The notes beneath the pieces are model-generated. The model was not told the DNA's origin. It did no database searches and saw nothing but the letters and a program-made list of their open reading frames with translations. The position numbers and the translations under genes are program-made. A stretch of DNA of 64,000 nt from assembly GCA_028820935.1 (NCBI GenBank), contig JAPPHZ010000029.1, forward strand, positions 1 through 64,000, written 5' to 3'. The stretch is from a bacterium. GTDB taxonomy: Bacteria; Actinomycetota; Acidimicrobiia; Spongiisociales; Spongiisociaceae. Below, in pieces: positions 61,163 through 64,000 of the stretch. Position 1 is the stretch's first letter. Each line of letters opens with the position of its first letter.

Positions 61163-62035
61163 TCAGTCCCTAGTCCGGTCCCGCCGCCTTCGCATAGCGA
61201 CCCGCGAGCCCCGCTCGCGAGCATGATCAGCCGCACTAGTGGTGCCGCTCATGCGGCCGAGTTGTCCACCAGCGTGGCGCGGTGGATGCCGCGAGGTCTT
61301 GGGCGCACTGAACGGCTTGCGTAGCACCCGTTCCAGGAACGCCTCGCGGAACGACCGCTGGGGTCCTTGCGGGTCCTCGTAGCGCAGCACCCTCTCCAAC
61401 CAGGCCGATAGCGCGCTGACGACCAGCACGACGACGACGTAGATCAGGCCCATCACCGTGTAGAACTCGAAGGGGCGGAAGGTCTCGCTCGACCCGATGC
61501 GCGCCACACGGATCAGTTCCAGGGCTCCGATGGCCGACACCAGCGAGGTGTCCATGAACAGCATGGCGAACATATTCGTGGTTGGCGGAATCGCGATACG
61601 CACCGCTTGCGGCAGCACGACGTCTCGGAACGACTGCCAAGCCGTCAGGCCGAGCGCCGCCGCAGCTTCGCGCTGCTCCCTTTGGATCGACTGCAGCGCA
61701 CCGCGGTCTATCTCGGCGAGGTACGCGCCGTACAGGGTCGCGAGGCAGAAGACACCGGCTTGGAAGGGGGTGAGGAGGATGCCCGTCGCGCTGCCGAGGC
61801 TGTAGTAAACCCAAAAGATGTACACGTAGAGGGGTGTCCCGCGGGCGAGCTGCACGTAGCCGGTGGCCAGGCTCCGCGCCACCCGTACGGACGACATCTG
61901 CCCCACGGCGATGACCAGCCCGAGAACGATGGCACATGCCATGGCCACTATGGCAAGGACAAAGGTCATCGTCAGCCCTTCGAGCAACAAATCCGCCCGC
62001 CGCCAGACAGGTTCAAAATCCGGTGTATATCCCAC
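61163..62035 (-). CDS. Polar amino acid-type ABC transporter permease
   Basis: A 290-residue inner-membrane permease, with about five spans and the EAA-loop REAAAALGLTAWQSFRDVVLPQ (around 120-141) of His/Gln-type permeases. The last 60 residues (after AWLERVLRYED) are hydrophilic, basic and Arg/His-rich (HPPRHAGGQLGR ... MRRRRDRTRD), an unusual tail for this family. GTG 62035 is the start. It lies 14 bp after the partner permease in the same operon. Confidence 0.88.
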   Translation of the reverse strand: MGYTPDFEPVWRRADLLLEGLTMTFVLAIVAMACAIVLGLVIAVGQMSSVRVARSLATGYVQLARGTPLYVYIFWVYYSLGSATGILLTPFQAGVFCLATLYGAYLAEIDRGALQSIQREQREAAAALGLTAWQSFRDVVLPQAVRIAIPPTTNMFAMLFMDTSLVSAIGALELIRVARIGSSETFRPFEFYTVMGLIYVVVVLVVSALSAWLERVLRYEDPQGPQRSFREAFLERVLRKPFSAPKTSRHPPRHAGGQLGRMSGTTSAADHARERGSRVAMRRRRDRTRD

Positions 62036-62049
62036 GCATCGGCTCCTAT

Positions 62050-62706
62050 TCAGTAACGGATGCGCTTTTCGAGGGTCCGGAAGATGCGCCCCAACCCGAC
62101 TCCGACCGCGACGTACAGCACCGCGGCCGTGGTGAAGAACTCGAAGGGCAACTGGTAGAACTGCACGAGTTGCTGGCTGGTGCGCATCAGTTCAGCGACG
62201 CCGAGGACTGAGACCAGGGCCGACCCCTTCACAAGGCCTATGTACTCGTTGCCTATCGCGGGCAGCACGATCCTGACGGCCTGCGGGAATTGCACGTCCG
62301 TGAAAACCCGCACCGGACTGAGGCCGAGAGCAACTGCCGCCTGGCGCTGTGTGTGCGGGATTGCCTCCATGCCGGAGCGATAGATCTCCGCCAGGTAGGC
62401 CGACGACTGAATGGTCATCACCACGATGCCAGCTGTGATCGGCGACAGCTGGATGTTGAATGCCACGGTGACGCCGAAGTACAGCCAGATCAGGAAGGCG
62501 ATAAGCGGCAGTCCACGAAAAATACTGATATAAGTGACGGCCAGCAGCCGGAACGGCTGGAACCGCGAGCCGCGGAACAGCGATACAACGAGGCCCACTG
62601 CGAGGCCGGACAACATAGACACCGTGGAGATATAGATGGTCAGCGCCAGCGCCGTCATGATTCGCGGACCGCTGGCCACGACCGTCTCTAGTTGGAACTC
62701 CAGCAT
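62050..62706 (-). CDS. Polar amino acid-type ABC transporter permease
   Basis: A 218-residue permease of normal length, with the EAA loop QRQAAVALGLSPVRVFTDVQFPQ (about 132-154) and FRGLPLIAFLIWLYFG, typical of HisM/GlnP. Repeat copy A3 separates it from the upstream ATPase gene. With the other permease it would form the heterodimeric channel. Confidence 0.92.
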   Translation of the reverse strand: MLEFQLETVVASGPRIMTALALTIYISTVSMLSGLAVGLVVSLFRGSRFQPFRLLAVTYISIFRGLPLIAFLIWLYFGVTVAFNIQLSPITAGIVVMTIQSSAYLAEIYRSGMEAIPHTQRQAAVALGLSPVRVFTDVQFPQAVRIVLPAIGNEYIGLVKGSALVSVLGVAELMRTSQQLVQFYQLPFEFFTTAAVLYVAVGVGLGRIFRTLEKRIRY

Positions 62707-62729
62707 TTACACGCGCCTTGGGGGACTCC

Positions 62730-62836
62730 CTAGGAGGGTGCTGAAATAGACGGGGATGGGTTGGCCCGCGATGCCTTGAGCTCGGGTCTCATTTCCGGAA
62801 AACGGGCCAACTGGACATTTTTCAGTACCCTCCTAG
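62730..62836 (+). repeat. Repeat family A, copy 3 (best-preserved MITE-like element)
   Basis: A 107-bp unit. Its outer ends are CTAGGAGGGTGCTGAAA and TTTCAGTACCCTCCTAG, and complementarity extends to the inner GTTGGCCCG/CGGGCCAAC. It has no coding capacity. It lies between the ATPase and permease genes of one operon, and the right CTAG contains the stop codon (TAG on the minus strand) of the ATPase gene. Confidence 0.88.
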
Positions 62837-63600
62837 TTAAGGAGGTGGGCCAGAAACTCCTGTGTGCGAGGCTCCTTGGGGTTGTTGAAAAGAGTGTCCG
62901 GTCCGCCCTCCTCCACGATGTCCCCCTCGTCGACGAAGAGGATGCGGTCGCTGGAGTGCCGGGCGAAGCTCATGTGGTGCGTCACGACGACCATCGTCAT
63001 GCCGCCTTCCGCCAGCCGCTGCATCTCTTGCACGACCTCACCGACGAGTTCAGGATCGAGAGCCGCCGTGATCTCGTCGAACAGCATCAGACGCGGCTCC
63101 ATTACCAGCGCCCTTGCAATCGCCACTCGCTGCTGCTGGCCGCCCGACAGCGTATGGGGGTGGTTGTCGACCTTGTCCTTGAGCCCCACGTGCTCGAGTT
63201 GCTCGAGGCTGCGCTCACGCGCTTCGTCCTTCGACATCCCAAGCACCCGCATCGGCGCGAGCATCACGTTCTCGACTGCGGTCTTGTGCGGGAAGAGGTT
63301 GAACTGCTGGAACACGATCCCGATATGCGTGCGCAGTTGCCGCAGTTGGGGGTTGCCCCGCAGGCGCAGGCCACGACGCCGCGCGATGGGGACGTAGTCC
63401 GTTCCCTCGAAGATGACCTGCCCCTCGTCAGGTTGCTCGAGCAAGTTGATGCACCGCAGGAGCGTACTCTTACCCTTCCCGCTCGGACCGATCACAGCCA
63501 CGGCCTCACCGCGCCGGACCGTGAGGTTGAGTCCCCGGAGGACATGCAGGCTCCCGAAAGACTTATGGAGGTTATTCACCTCCAGAACGACATCGCTCAT
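62833..63600 (-). CDS. Polar amino acid-type ABC transporter ATP-binding protein
   Basis: A 255-residue GlnQ/HisP-type ATPase. Walker A GPSGKGKSTLLRC (near 33; Lys in place of the more usual Ser/Cys), Q-loop IVFQQFNLFPH (near 95), signature LSGGQQQRVAIARAL (near 148) and Walker B LMLFDEITAALDPE (near 170). The final residues AHLLN are followed directly by TAG in the end of repeat A3. The ATPase belongs with the permeases at 61163 and 62050 and the binding protein at 63635. Confidence 0.93.
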   Translation of the reverse strand: MSDVVLEVNNLHKSFGSLHVLRGLNLTVRRGEAVAVIGPSGKGKSTLLRCINLLEQPDEGQVIFEGTDYVPIARRRGLRLRGNPQLRQLRTHIGIVFQQFNLFPHKTAVENVMLAPMRVLGMSKDEARERSLEQLEHVGLKDKVDNHPHTLSGGQQQRVAIARALVMEPRLMLFDEITAALDPELVGEVVQEMQRLAEGGMTMVVVTHHMSFARHSSDRILFVDEGDIVEEGGPDTLFNNPKEPRTQEFLAHLLN

Positions 63601-63634
63601 GGTCCTTCGATCGCCTGGCGCCCCCTACTGGCTA

Positions 63635-64000
63635 CTAGCCAGCGCCCGCGGCGGGCAACCCGGCGAGGTCTGCGGGGATGCCGCGCTCCTGGTTCCAGGC
63701 CAGCTTGAGGTTGCGAAGAGTGCCGTTGGCGGTGTAATAGGCGACCCAGTTGTTCAGCCAGGTGAGGAACTCGATGTCGCCGTAGCGGACCACGAACGAC
63801 CCCTGGTGGGTGCTTATCGCTCGCATCTGCCAAATAGTCGCCCGGGGATTGTTCTGCATATAGTCCCACGCGTCGCCCGTATCGGCGATCATGGCGTCGG
63901 CGCGGCCGGTCGCAACCTCCTCGAACGCCTGCGCTGACTCGAGCCCGCGATGCTGTGCCCGGGGGAAGCTGTTCTCCACGATGATCTGGTGGGCGCCGCC
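63635..64000 (-). CDS. Family-3 amino acid-type solute-binding protein (partial, C-terminal part)
   Basis: Open to the window edge; the visible 121 residues are the C-terminal lobe of a family-3 binding protein (EEVATGRADAMIADTGDAWDY; SFVVRYGDIEFLTWLNNWVAYY). The N-terminus and any signal peptide lie beyond base 64000. It is upstream of, and on the same strand as, the ATPase and two permeases, so it is the cognate binding protein, unlike the signal-less homologue at 60112. Confidence 0.9.
   Translation of the reverse strand, partial: GGAHQIIVENSFPRAQHRGLESAQAFEEVATGRADAMIADTGDAWDYMQNNPRATIWQMRAISTHQGSFVVRYGDIEFLTWLNNWVAYYTANGTLRNLKLAWNQERGIPADLAGLPAAGAG

Overview
The window is high-G+C DNA with frequent GTG/TTG starts, tightly packed and often stop-start-overlapping operons, and lipoproteins whose lipobox cysteine is followed by Thr/Pro- or Ala-rich linkers. 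This fits an actinobacterium; the Thr-rich linkers and gene content recall Acidimicrobiia-type metagenomic genomes, but that placement is inference because no rRNA or marker gene is present. I saw no tRNA, rRNA, CRISPR array or phage module.

Layout. 1-6.1 kb: the end of a nucleoside/purine-type ABC importer (two permeases), then a three-subunit xanthine-dehydrogenase-family molybdenum hydroxylase and a Rieske oxygenase. 6.9-12.8 kb: a complete dipeptide/nickel-type ABC importer. 12.9-15.4 kb (minus): two short-chain dehydrogenases around an atypical amidohydrolase. 15.7-18.3 kb: ferredoxin, a second Rieske oxygenase and a flavin reductase, which looks like a self-contained electron chain and oxygenase. 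18.4-21.1 kb (minus): a clostripain-like lipoprotein. 22-26.5 kb: Gfo/Idh/MocA oxidoreductase, isochorismatase-like hydrolase, creatinase-like M24 protein and zinc alcohol dehydrogenase. 26.7-29.5 kb: small membrane-anchored protein, YibE/F protein, DegT aminotransferase. 30-33.8 kb: three paralogous alpha/beta hydrolases with an orphan ParA ATPase between copies 1 and 2. 34.1-43.8 kb (minus): PaREP1/HEPN-like protein, EamA transporter, an oversized nitrate/taurine-type ABC importer, a second family-5 binding protein, two small membrane or lipoproteins. 44.4-46.6 kb: CapA-like lipoprotein and a deaminase.

46.8-58.8 kb holds an eleven-gene plus-strand cluster: hydantoinase-like amidohydrolase, isochorismatase-like amidase, AA_synth protein, enamidase-like amidohydrolase, DUF1989 protein, a protein resembling DUF5591, class II aldolase-like protein, class III aminotransferase, SsnA/TRZ-type amidohydrolase, FAD desaturase-like oxidoreductase and O-methyltransferase. 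It is followed by two metal-ligand-free cupins, a solute-binding protein lacking a signal peptide, and a polar amino acid-type ABC importer that runs off the end. The enzyme types (Mo hydroxylase, oxygenases, three cyclic-amide hydrolase types, amidases, aminotransferase) together suggest import and ring opening of nitrogen heterocycles or cyclic amides. This is the best candidate for an undescribed pathway; the substrate cannot be read from sequence.

Three repeat families lie between genes. Family A is a 107-bp inverted-repeat-ended, MITE-like unit (three copies). Family B is a 210-320-bp element (four copies) with strong hairpins at its right end. Family C is a 166-bp unit in tandem. Five of the seven A/B copies end exactly on a CTAG that contains the TAG stop codon of the neighbouring gene.
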